From assembly GCF_041260155.1 (NCBI RefSeq), contig NC_091940.1, positions 28,142,151-28,206,150 on the forward strand: a DNA stretch of 64,000 nucleotides, in the 5' to 3' direction. The notes below the pieces were generated by a model. The model did not search any database. It was not told the DNA's origin and saw only the letters and a program-made list of their open reading frames with translations. Positions 12,064-24,519 of this stretch are shown here, in pieces; positions within the stretch are counted from its first letter, which is position 1, and each line of letters opens with the position of its first letter. This DNA is from Ptychodera flava. Its lineage: Eukaryota > Hemichordata > Enteropneusta > Ptychoderidae. Made by a program: the position numbers and the translations under genes.

Positions 12064-14023
12064 CTGATAAAGGCGCGAGTTTGAGTATGACCTTCGTTTT
12101 AATGGAACTTAGCCTCACCACTTCGTGAATGGTTGAGCTACTTTTCACTACACGAGTGCATGGGCAAGTGACAAGTGCGAACACAGTGCGTCATGACAGT
12201 CGATGTGTAGTAGCCGTATTTGCATATGGAAGCACGCTTTGAGATAAGATGAACTTAAGTTGGTCCGTTCACAGACAAGGAGAAAAAAATTGTCTAAACT
12301 CTGGGTTAACTTTACGTCACTGCAGGGCCGCCAACTGCCTTCATGTTTGAGTAGCTAAAGTCAGTACTCAGACATCTTCCCCATTTTTGAATTATTGGTA
12401 AAATTTGCGTATTGAATCACAGTAGAGTAAGTGACATAAAAAGATCGAACTATAGTTGACTTTCAGAAATGCATGGCTTTTTAGTCTCTTCCATTTCATC
12501 TTTGACAATGTTGGTGAAAGTTTACAGTTAAAAAGAGATTAATTTACCATCGAGCTGTAAAGTGGTGATTACAATCTTCACTACAAAATTAGATAAGGTT
12601 TGGTCTTACTCGTGGAAGAATCATATGGGTTTCAACTCGTCAGTAAGATCGGATGATGACCAATATACTGACATGCGCACGGGGGACTTGTAACGTTTCG
12701 GAGGAAGGGTATAAACCGTTTCGATACATAGAAATGTTTACTTTGGTTTATGGTATACTGACTTAAAATTGATACGAACATGTTTCTAATCAGACGTATA
12801 GTAATCTTCAAATTAGCGATGCACATAGTCGAGACTTTTTTCAAAGTAATGTTTGTTGTCAAAGATGACATGAACAACCTCTTATACTGTATCTTTTCAA
12901 AAAAGATAATCTAAAATTTAGTGTGGGAGAAATAGTTTTCTCGGAGGATGAAGATGGTACACATCTGGAGTAGAAAACCTAAATGTATTGATGATTAAAG
13001 TTAATTCAAATATAAATGTGATCATACTTTATGAACTTTAATACTACTTTGAAATGGTATAATCAGAAAAATAACATTTTCTAGTATTGTCTACTTTAAG
13101 TTTTAAACGGCAAAGGTTGAAAGACTGAAGTTCAAAAATATTTATTAAAATCATGAAAAACACAATTGAAATGACTCTTAGTGTAAGAACTTTTTCACGG
13201 AAGACAATTCAAGTTTTGTTATATTGTGTTCAAAGAACATAATGTGAACTTTTTTCCAAATTTTTCCCAGCTAGAATAGGTTTATTTTTTTTGAAATGTT
13301 GAACATGGGAGAAAAAAGCCAGATATCGCGTAATATGCATAAATTTGCATGATAAATTTACACTTCTTTCTCACCCAACTACGACGGCTTCGCATGCGCA
13401 AAGGTGAACCCAACCAATATTTTGATCTTTGGTTAAAAAATTTATGAAACTTTACGTGAATTTAATGAATCTTTGCAAAAAATTATTTTTGAGAAAATAT
13501 GCTGTGAAAGTCTCACAGAGGAAGTTTGAGCAAATTAAAGTATTAATTTCTTTCACAAACTACTTTGAGAAAGGCGCATACTTCCTTTAGAAAACCTGTC
13601 ACAAGTGTACGACATTTTTGAGTGACAGCCAATTTGTTGTAAAACATGTCAGACAGCATCGCACCTAAAATGAAAAGACTCCACTGATGCTCTCTCAGTG
13701 CCGACAATCTTGTCAGCTTAACACCCCCCCCCCTCTTGCGTCACCGAACAGAATTACTAAGCAGTCTGGGATCTTAAAAGTGATTGAATGAAAGGGAAAA
13801 TTTAGTATTTCTATTGAACTTTATAACATAGTCAGAGCCGCAGTGACTGGGTGTCTGTGTTACCATACAGCGTTTGTGACGTCATCACACTGTGACTAAT
13901 ATTCATGCGCGTTTCATGTGCGTGCCACTTCTTGAATACCTGTTGCCACTAATGACCCGTTAACTTGAAAGCAAGTGTAGTAAGGTCAACAACTGTGCAG
14001 AAAAGGGCGATTCCATCAGCAAG
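12064..14023. other. Intergenic region upstream of the CUB/LDLa gene
   Basis: No coding region with recognisable similarity is seen. The sequence is AT-rich. The promoter of the gene that starts at 14024 should lie in its right part, but I find no TATA box or other element that I could defend. A short run of C occurs near 13724. Confidence 0.5.
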
Positions 14024-17000
14024 ATGGAAAGGAGTGTAGCATGCTCGGTTCTGGTACTATTTATATTTCAAAACGCTCGGTTGTGTGATTTGCGAAGTGT
14101 ACATACCGCATTGAAGACCGAGGCCGATTCAAGGTTGACGATAGAAACCAGAGTGCTCGATAGGGGTAAGTCGTTTGGCCCGGCAATGGTACCGCCAAGA
14201 TGGCTGACTTAATTTACGAAACCCTGCTACAAAGTATCTAAACACTGCCAAGAGAACCAACGTTTACGATTGTTTTAATAATCGGAGTTTAGGACATTTT
14301 TAGTCGCCGAAAAGGCATCAGTGTAATATCACCTGGTGCCGGAAACTCAACTGAACGATTTTCTGAGTGAGCAATTTACAAAATCCGTGGCTGGGATTCC
14401 ATAGCAAGACTTGCAAAATATGTCGCCGGTTTCAAAAATTTAGGATATATCGGGAGAATTAAGGTAAATCATATATATATTTGGTATGTATCTTTCAAGC
14501 TGACAACGTGTCAATCGACCCTAATGATCCGTTTGTGAATAAGTGACCGGTAGAAATTACACTGCGCCATTGTAATATGCGGAAACTCTCCAATTATTTG
14601 CTGCGGTAATATGATACGCTATACGTGTGAACAGGTCAAATCAGGTGAAGGTGACCTCACTGGTGATTTACGAACGTTAGGCTGGCACCTATATCAATAG
14701 TCTGTGTTATGCAAATATTGACTTTACAATAGGGTCCAGTGGATGACATCGCTATGTATGGAAACGGTTTGAAAACCCCTGTGACAAGTAACAGTACACC
14801 ATGAACCTTTCAGGACAGCCATTATTATTCGATCATGCTGCCGTGTATTGAAGGTTGACGGACGATTCCACCACGAGACAGCCAAATACTAACCTTATTT
14901 TGCTGAGAATTAAAAACGAATTGAAAACGTTTGTAAAATTTGTGTCGTGCTCACAAAGATATGACTTCTCTGACCAGTATCAATTATCAGTATCCTCTTT
15001 GTTTTAAAAAATTGAATTAGTTTTTAAATTGTCCTCATGAATTTTTTTCGACTCCGCTTTTGTCAAGACGCCAAAGCTTTTATGCTTGAGATGCCGAGCA
15101 AGTTATTTAAATCACAGTTTGAGGGAAAGCCTTGAACACTCAAATAATTTAGATCTGTATATAGAACTAAATGTACTGCACCATGCTTTATTCCACGTTA
15201 CCTATTGTATTATTCGCACAACTGGTGAAAGCCCATGACATATATTAGTCACAGCGGCGAAAATACATGTAGTTATATCAATCAGATTACATATTGGTAA
15301 ACGCGTCGCTTCGATTCAGCTGAATATGTCGTTCAAAGTGCAATATGCACAACTGCTTTCTCAAACTTAAATGAAAGCACTAAAAACGGTTATTTACTTT
15401 AATCGGACGACTGTAATCGGCTTAAGATATTCTTAATGATATCGTCGCTTACAAAGACGTGAATAAATTCTTTCAGCTAAATAAAAGTTATCCTATATTA
15501 TACTGTATATGATATGGCCGCAACAGTAAACCGACTTCACAGAGCGTCATTGTCAGCTTGAATAAAATACTGGACTGTTTCAGCCTGAACATGTGCCGTG
15601 TTTGTGATAATTTGCGAAGTCATGCTGTTCGATAATCTCTCCTAAATCCCGACCGACCGAAATGTTTGTTCCAGGCTTTGATTTTGCTGGCTTCTACTGT
15701 TACCCTAGAAACAATATTAGATAAGACCAAAATAAGGATTTCTTTTGTACTGCAGGTGAAACCCTGAGACAGCCGCTTACGATAAACTTGGCAAATTTTA
15801 CAATATAGGGCGCGGATACTGGAAAATGAAACCCGCAACTATAGTTCGATTAATACTTCATAAATTGGGTGATCGACTTCTAAAGCGTCATTGAAATCCT
15901 ATTTTATTAGCTCATGTGTTCACACACGTGAGTGTATATCGCAGCGATGTCTGTTTGATTGTCTGTCTGTTGGTCCGATATCTCAAAAACGGCTAATCAG
16001 AACAGAATCAAATCTGGTACATAGATTCAGTTAGCAAATGGCAAGAACTAATTAGTTTTTGGTGGGTGTTGTTTGCATTTGCATACTTTTTGCTCATTTG
16101 CATAATTAATGATTTTAGAAAAAACAGATATACATTGAGAACGACGGCACACAATTTAATAAGATTTTCTACAAATGGTGAACACATCAACATGTATTAA
16201 CTGTGAAAGGTAATAAGGGATGACATTAAATATAATTCCTAATTTGCATATTTAATGAACTTTCCTAATTAGGGATATTTATCTGAATTGACATGACCAA
16301 AGATGATGAAACTTGCTATGCACATTGAAGATACTATGATACAACATTAATGGAAGTTATTAAGCATTTAAACCTCAGGAAATTCCTAATTTGCATATTT
16401 AATGAACTATTCTAAATAGGAATATATATCTCGATTGACGAAACTTGCTACGTACATTGAGGATACTATAATACAACAATATTCAAAGTCATTAAGCAGT
16501 TTTTGCAGCCAATTCCCAATTTACATATTTAATGAACTTTCCTAATTAGGGATATATACCGGGATTTCCTTGATCACAGTTGGTGAAATATGCTATGTAC
16601 ATAGTTGATACCAGGTAAAACAATATTGAAAGTCATTTCGCATTTCCATATCAGTTAGTTTATAATTTGCATATCTGATATGATGTGGTGAATATTGTTC
16701 ATGACGTTGATCATGAACACTTTCAATGAAGTTACAGACATGTGGCAAAAGTTTAAATGTACACAAAACAGCAATATATAATGAAAGACGTGAGCATTTT
16801 CAGTTCATATCTAGTTGTTCTTTGAAACAATACCACATTATTCTTTCATTAGCCGACTAGTGTAAGAGTGTACTATAGTTTACATCCAGCTTTACTATGA
16901 TGTTTGCCAATTAAAGCGCTGTTTTTTCCTTGTCAACTTATGGCTAACTAGCATCTGTTATCTATACGGTTTCTTTTCAGTTCAACGAGCTACTGGTGAC

Positions 17001-19842
17001 TGTGGTGGCACCTACGCCGGAGTCGGGGGAGTGCTCAGTTCCCCTAACTACCCTGGCAACTATGGCAACAACGCTGATTGCCATTACCTTGTGGAGGTGC
17101 CCTTGAACTACAGAATTCTTGTAAGTTTTATTATTCTAATTTGCTTCTATGCTCGAAGTTGTACTGTACACTTTAGCGTCGCTGTAGTTGCTTACTATCT
17201 ACTTCTATTGCTGTTCAATTGCGATGGTGAATATAGTGCGAATGCCTGTTTAGTAGTACTGTCACGACCCAGAACGACAGTCTGATTCAACACGTTGTTT
17301 CTCGGGTGAAAGGTACCATAGCAGTATGGCACGTATTAAGGTAACGAGCACAATTAACGGCAGAGGGAAATATTCTATCGATTTGGTAGCCAAAATTTTC
17401 AGATACCCCTCTGTTGACAAGAAATTTTCTGTGTCAAACCACCGCCAACATAAAGATGTAGAGCAAACCAGCACGAACATATCCTATAGGCTCTCACATA
17501 CATAGAAGATATCTGGATATCTGTATGTATGTATGTATGTATGTATGTATGTATGTATGTATGTATGTATGTATGTATGTATGTATGTATGTTATAGAGT
17601 CTGCTAGGCAAACAATAGAAAAATCAATATAGAACTAGCATCGTGTATATCTGTTAAAATTTGATTTATTTGCCTGAATGTCTTTCTCAGTCTTTTGTCT
17701 ACCTTTTTAGTATGCCACTGATAGCCATCTGTTGCTCTCATTTCTCATTACCTCACTCTGACAGTCAGCATTACAGTGTCCACAATTACAAAATGTAAAT
17801 GATCATCGACAATAGAAACAATGCTCTTCCATTTGATAACCTCAAAAAACTAGTTTAGGAAAGAAATGTTTTCTGTCCCGTTTAGCGTGATTATCGGGTC
17901 GGGCATGATTTGCATTGAGTGAAAGCCCCCATCCTTTAATGGTTCGCTGGAATTTTCAAGCCCCATCCCCCGAACAGCCTCAGCTGTTTTTTGTCCCCCA
18001 CCCCTCATTTTCTCTTCCGACGGGCAACCTTTCTGCCGCTAATGATGCTCGATTTCTGTCTTGTTACAGTGGTTAAATGCGCAAGACCAAAATCTGTAGA
18101 GTACTACCTTCAAACAAAAGGTGTACGGGTAATTCTCTGAGATCTCACTTTTGAGTACGACATGGCCTTCTTTGTCTTCCAGTAATTAAAGATTGGTAAT
18201 CATTAAGTTCTTTAATTCATTAAAGACTAGAATGCCTGATATCAACCAAAATATGGACTTGTGGATGACAAAAAAGGAATATATATTTCAGAAACATGCC
18301 TTGTTAGTCTCGTTACCTCTGTTCCATGTGCAAATTAATGATTTATTGACAATCTGCTGTTTTAATAATCAATTTCCCATATTATTCTTACTATGAAAGT
18401 GAAGTGCTCAACCTGTCGATCAGTATTCCGAGTCGGCCTTTCTATGTTAATGAGCTTGTTTTGAAGATTTTTTAAATGTCTGTAGACTAATGATTTAGTT
18501 CCATTTTACGCTAGATACGAATATCAGATGCATAACTTATATCAATGGTCCGTTCCTGATTATGCGGTCCCCTCCATGATCAGTAATGCTGTTGTTTTAT
18601 TGTATGACAAGAGCAAGAATAGGTCTAGCATTGTTGACGCTTATCTCATTTCCCCGGGCGTGTGAATGTATTCAACACAGTAAGCATGAGCCACTTTGTT
18701 GGTGTACTGAAAATTCATTTTGACAATACAAGGATGGACTAACGCAGTAGACCGGGAAACAATGACCACCTGTGCTGGATGGTAATATCACAACAAATTA
18801 CTAAGTATCATGGCATTGATCCGGGAGCTGACGAGAATACTTCTTTATCATGAACTTGACAATCAGGGTTTTACCCTAATGAAATGATAAGAAATGTGTA
18901 GATACTTTCAGCATTCAAGACAAATAGCATATTAACTCTTTTTCTATTTCAGCTTACATTTAATATGTTTAAAACTGAAAAGGGACGTGATTTTTTACAT
19001 GTGTACGACGGCGCTGACACAAACAGGTATGTGTCTCATGCAACATACACGGGTTCGTCTATTCCAAGTGACTTCACGTCGACAGGTAACAAGCTGTACT
19101 TGGTATTTGAGTCCGACAGTTCGGGAACGAATGAAGGATTCTACGCAACGTACATATCATTTCAGGGCAGTTTGGCTGACATTACCTACGGACCAGATGT
19201 TTCAGGTTTGTCAAACAATCTTTGCAATTGTGATTTGCATTCATTGAAATAAAGTCAGTCGTTTGCCGCTTTTTTCTCAGTGTTTTATCTGCTTTCTCTT
19301 CACTGTTAATTCTTGGTTAGCTTTTGTTTTCCTATGTGTGTGCTGCTTAGACTGAAAGATTCAGTCGTGTGCGGGCGCTCAGGCGCACTGCGACCTACGA
19401 CCCTTTTCCATGTTATGCTGTGCAGTATGCTGTGCAGTCTGTGTGTCTCTCTGTTGTCTTTCTTTGACTGTCTGGTTGACTTAGATAAAGTTCACAGACT
19501 ATCTTAGGGAATGAGGAGAACAAATTCCAAAAAGACGCCAATTTGCTTGATCATTTGTTCAGAGGTCAGATGTAATAATATCAGTTTGTTGATCATATTC
19601 AAGCTCATATCGTTCTCGTGGATATACTTTTAAATGAAGAAAATTATTGCATAAGTATGCCTTTTTGGACAACTTTGTACGCATAATTTTCTATCAAACA
19701 TATGCAAATATCTTTAGCACTCTACACGGTGAGTCAATTCATAATTGGTTGTTAGTATCTCACTTGACATCATAAATCAAGGGTTAATTTCAATACTTCG
19801 AAAATATTAAGCTTAGCCTAATACTTTTGCGTTTTGTTATTT

Positions 19843-19891
<49 letters not shown>

Positions 19892-22800
19892 TGTGTATTG
19901 TACTTACATTTAGTTATTTTTATTTATTTATTGGCCTTTTATTCATCGTATGTATGTATGTATGTATGTATGTATGTATGTATGTATGTATGTATGTATG
20001 TATGTATGTATGTATGTATGTATGTATGTATGTATGTATGTATGTATGTATTTTTGCTCCATGTATCAACAACAATTCGTTGGTAAACATCCAACAGCAC
20101 AGTCAGTGCCAAGTTTTTCGTTTGTCAATGCAGAGTGTCAGTATGTGATGTTATTGTTGTCAATTGAATTCAAGTTCGCCAAATTTTGTAATCAAAACCA
20201 ACCATGTAGGACACACATACATGTATGCAGTCAGTGCTAACAAATTGAGTACTGGCCACATGTAGTGAGAAGAAGACCAAGAAACTGTTGTTAACCATGC
20301 TGTAAATCTGAAAATAAATGTCAAATGTTACCCGCACTTACTTGGCTTATAATATTGTCTCATTGATATTTCAGTAATGGGGTCAGCCTCATACGTAGGG
20401 TCTATCAGAGGAGTCATCAAATCACACGACGGTTATCCGAGTTCTTATCATGATGGGATCGTCCCACCATCGCAGTATTCCTTGACATTCCTTCCTCTGA
20501 GTCCCTTCACGAACATCATGATCAGATTTACTGAGGTCGATATCTATAACAACAATCCTAGTGGAGGTGAGGAAAGCATTTGCTCTTTGGATGACGGAAA
20601 CTTTATTTCAAGTGTCAATGTAAAATAAAAGACGACTATCCTATCGAAATCAGAAGTGCTTTAAAAGTTTACTCTCACGGGTGATTTCCTCGGTGTCTGT
20701 AAAACCGGAGATGCAACAAGAAAAGGGTGATTTCGGAGTGTACGCGTTAAGACCAAACAGCAAATTAATTAAAGTCAAATTTGCAAAACACTCACCAGGT
20801 TTACATATCAAGCGGATAAAAGCGAGAAAGAAACGGTCTTTTTACACATCTTTTATAAACAGGCTGTGACGATGGGGACGTACTCGTCTTGACAGATGGG
20901 ATCACCGAGTACACGTATTGTGGAGACGGCAGTCAAACTGAAACTACGGTGGAGCTTTCTCTCAACACCAGTCTACACTTTGATGTCACTTCACGGCCCT
21001 CAAAATCTTACAAAGGCTTTGAGGCTAATTATTTCCTGTTCTACTATCGTAAGTACATCATTTTCTCTCAAATGTTCGATAAATGTCTGACTTCAAGTAT
21101 GCCCCGGCCCCTTGGGTGTGATGTAGAGATATTGCGACTCATGAATGGCTGCATGTGACTATGTCACGTGACTATGAAACTATGAAGGGCACTGGGAGTT
21201 TTGAGATGTGGAAGCAGAGAGGAGAAAAAGCTCTAATTGGGAGGGGTAGCTTTAAAAGTCTGATGAATGGGAAGTTGCGAACAGCATCACTTTTCTCACA
21301 AACATTTTATTCCGCTAACATTTGTTTTAAATACTATAATTACATTTTAAAAGACTGTAAATACCCTTGTTTACAATTTCTTCCACTTGGCTGTTAACTA
21401 CCACTGAGAAAAATAGTCACCCTTGGCTTGTTCACTCTAATGTGACTTCGATGCCAATAGTTTTATACAGTCCGTAATTTTATTCTTAATGCACTTCTAT
21501 TTAGGTTTTCGCTCAAGTATCACACATAAGAATATTGCCTGAAATGTCACTGTCGTACGCACGAACGCCGTTACTGAAATAACACGGACACTTTTCAGGA
21601 TTCGAGTAGAGCTTCGTCTAAAATAGCACAACAAAAAAGCACAGAGCTACGATATATTGCCAAATTATGTAATCTATCTACTCAAATAATTATTTCTCTC
21701 GACTGCAAGATTTGTCAGGTGTCATCAGTCACTTCAAGAGGAACACAACGTAATCGTCCAGACGTTCTTTTTACAGCAAATGGTTCTGACTGCTACGGCT
21801 CTGGCGAATTTCGCTGTGACAGTGGTCAATGCATATCGTATTTATTGAGGTGCGATCGCAGCAGACACTGCCCAGATGGTTCGGATGAGTCTCACTGTGG
21901 TGGGGATGGTTCGTGTAAGTTTGAAAATAGATTTTTTTATTATTTTTGAAAGACGGCTAATCTGTAAAAATCATTCTCAACAAAAATATAAAAAAGAGGA
22001 ATTTCTATTAAAAATCAACTTATGATCCATTTCAAAGCCTAAAACAAAGTAGACCTAAATATATAGAAAACATTCTTATCGTTGACTATTTTCTGAGATA
22101 AGTGAAGCATAAATGACCCTGAAAAGAATTGTGACTTTCTTCCAAGGACGATAGAACATAAAAAAATGAAAGTTTATCATGAGCTCAGGTACTTTTTTTT
22201 TCTTTAACGTGGTTCTTCGTGTTTCTGCATTGAAACGATGAACAGGAATTTAGTCATGTTCTTGTACCGTTAACTTTCATCTCATTGGAATCAACTAATG
22301 CCATCGATGAATTGGCACTAATCTTTATGAATCCCTGCCAGCCTGCCTACTTCTCCCTTGTATTATCTAACAAGCAGGGTTATCAGAAATCCTATAATTT
22401 CTGCATCATCCATATAAATCAGTAAGTCAGCGTGTCTTAACATTCCAGAAATGTCTGTCCATCTGTCTGCATGCTTTTCTTAAAGATGCCAGTACCGATT
22501 TCCTTCGATGTTTGTATAAGCGCATAAGTATATATCATAGTAAAAAATTGGCCGACCAGCGAGAGATAAAATACTTGTTAAAAGGCATAGGATAAAAACT
22601 GTAACAAGTTAAAACAAATACAGTAAAATACTTACCGACCAGCGGGAATAAAAAAACACTTGCAAATCGCAGAGAATGAAAACGCAGACGTTTCGGGTGC
22701 AACCCTTCGTCAGTACTGTTTTCATTTTCACTTGCTGCAGTTTTATCCCTCTTTTGAGGTCGTTTGTCAGTTTATATCATAGATATGCACGTAAATTCCT

Positions 22801-23913
22801 TTTCACATTTTCATGTCTTAAACTATAACTAGACATCCTTGTAGTCATTTGCTTCAAAGTCGGTATAAGAATATAACTCAAAGTCGTATTCATGCACGTC
22901 GATTTGTGTCCAGATTAAATCCAACATGGCTGCTAGTCGACGACGTTGCGATGTCACTGTTACTGGCCCTTTGCAATGTTGAATCACAGTTTTAATATAA
23001 CGAAACAAGCATTGCAGATTTAGCAATAATTAGCAGGAACACTGGCCAGATGTGTGACCATGTAAAGTGTGCATAAATAAAGCTTACCAACTTGATTAGC
23101 ATTATTGGTTTCGATTTGATTTTCGGTGTAATGGATTGTAGATACACATGTAGTGAGGACGTGGGCATCTACGTAGAGCAAGTGAGTGGGTATAGTATTA
23201 GGTATGAATCACTATGGGACTAATATTTGTTACCAACTTTTCTCACTATCATTGATATTTATGCAAAATAAAACTTCGCGGTTTTCCATTTCACATATTT
23301 ATACATCCTTATATGTCCAATGCCGTTTTCCACCTTAGAAAAACATCAAAGTCGATACTGGATTGGAGCACTTGACTTCAACCATGCCAACTTCCTGCTA
23401 AGGCCGAACAAAAAAAAACTTGTGCTGTTCCGATAATCCGACCTACCCTATTTTTATCTGCCGACCCTAAACTTTTTAGAGCTACGTAAACACGGAAGTA
23501 AAACAAAGGAAAGAAAAAAACCGTAAAATCAGGCGTTCGTTACTTAGCATTTGATTTTTGCTTGAACGAGGATGTATTTTATGATTTTTTCCTCTTAAAG
23601 TCTACTTACACCGTAACATGCAGGGTCAGTAATGATGTCATTAATAATGTGTTGCTGCGTTTCCGGTTTTCTGTTCTTCTAACTCGCCTGTTCGTCTGTC
23701 TTGCCAGCTGTCGGCGGCATGATCGGTGGGGTCATGGGAGGCATGATTGGAGGGTTCTTTGGTATTATGGGCGGCATACGTTATCACCAATACAAACAAA
23801 GGAAGAAGTGCTGCCAACAGTCCAAGACCATACAGCTGCATGTAACTCCAACAATGTCTAAACAACCGCCCACATCGGATCCACACAAGTCGGGTACAAG
23901 TCGTCCAGTCTGA
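14024..23913 (+). CDS. CUB-CUB-LDLa single-pass membrane protein (NETO-like architecture)
   Basis: Seven exons join in frame: 14024-14165, 16981-17120, 18953-19205, 20375-20566, 20863-21048, 21777-21914 and 23708-23913. They total 1257 nt, or 418 residues plus stop. All six introns are GT-AG; phases are 1,0,1,1,1,1. The ATG context is AAGATGG. Residues 1 to about 22 form a signal peptide (core VLVLFIF). CUB1 spans about 55-165 (C55, C81, motif [10 protein letters not shown], then HVYDG). A CUB-like domain spans about 180-304 ([12 protein letters not shown]). An LDLa repeat at 310-345 has six Cys and the calcium-binding end [11 protein letters not shown] glycine-rich helix at 352-374 with repeated GG pairs is followed by a basic, 44-residue tail with Lys-Cys-Cys. 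This order matches neuropilin- and tolloid-like proteins, which are auxiliary subunits of ion channels. The protein is shorter than NETO, and orthology is untested; it could be another CUB/LDLa receptor. Confidence 0.88.
15905..16700 (-). repeat. 146-bp-monomer interspersed element, copy in intron 1
   Basis: Diverged tandem units contain the recurring core CTAATTAGGGATAT plus a TTTGCATATTTAATGAA segment. The element reads on the minus strand relative to copies at 49.2-51.0 and 53.6-55.2 kb. Its end at 15911-15932 is a hairpin (CTCATGTGT pairing with ACACGTGAG) next to a GTCTGT-rich tract. In the element's orientation the hairpin is followed by CTAATAAAA. Confidence 0.8.
17521..17591. repeat. 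(GTAT)n microsatellite in intron 2
   Basis: A near-perfect run of the tetranucleotide GTAT lies in the intron between exons 2 and 3 of the CUB/LDLa gene. Confidence 0.97.
19843..19889. repeat. (TA)n microsatellite in intron 3
   Basis: An uninterrupted TA dinucleotide run lies in the intron between exons 3 and 4. Confidence 0.95.
19949..20050. repeat. (GTAT)n microsatellite in intron 3
   Basis: About 100 bases of perfect GTAT tetranucleotide. Apparent coding frames across it are repeat artefacts. Confidence 0.97.
22545..22760. repeat. Dispersed-element fragment in intron 6
   Basis: GACCAGCG occurs twice about 85 bases apart, each time before an AATAAAA-type run. It is followed by GACGTTTCGGGTGCAACCC and CTTCGTCAGTACTG. 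Similar phrases of the form 'gacgtttcgg ... cttc-tcag' occur near the ends of several animal retroelements, to my recollection. No coding sequence is attached, so the family is not assigned. Confidence 0.4.
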
Positions 23914-24505
23914 TGTGTAATTATTTACCTTCCACTAATGTCTACGCTCACGCAGACCTATATTTAAGCGACACAAAAGTGCTATCGATCGAGCAAATGC
24001 AAGATCACGAACAATCACGAGCACGGCAATATGCTGTGCCAAATGAGTAATATTTGAAACAGAATATTTTATATGTTAATATGCGTTCCGTATCTATAAA
24101 TGTGTATGAAAAAATGTGTTAATAATTATACAAATGGTAGATAAACATATGTGTACTATTTACATCTACATTTACATCTAGCGAACGAAAACTAAACCGA
24201 CAATATTCATGATGTTCCCGTGGAAAGTGACAATGCCAGAGTTCGTTGGAAGTACAGTGTTTCATTCATTAGGCCTTTTTTAAAAAAAATTTGATACATA
24301 TATATTCTAACAGGGAGTAGTATGAAAGTTAGTTATGCTTTACTTCTCTTTCTTTCATGTTTGAGGTTAACTATGTAAACTGGCTGATTTTATAGAATAT
24401 TTGTTGACACTGTATCGAATGAGGAAATTTCGGATTCCGACGCAGAGTTCCGTGAACTAAAACATCATGTGTAGTTCTGACATATTTTGATTCCTACTTA
24501 GATTA

Positions 24506-24511
24506 AATAAA
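24506..24511 (+). promoter_or_regulatory. Candidate polyadenylation signal
   Basis: AATAAA lies about 590 bases after the stop codon of the CUB/LDLa gene. It is one plausible 3' end; the transcript was not observed. Confidence 0.4.
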
Positions 24512-24519
24512 AATGATTG

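Noticed and set aside
17031..17285. 84-residue frame as a separate small secreted protein
   Set aside because: Only its first 90 bases are coding, as exon 2 of the CUB gene; the rest runs past a GTAAGT donor at 17121 into intron.
21719..21776. Acceptor at 21718 for LDLa exon (TTTGTCAG)
   Set aside because: The site at 21776 (TTCTTTTTACAG) has a better pyrimidine tract and keeps phase 1; the earlier one would add a basic stretch before the LDLa domain. It remains a possible alternative.
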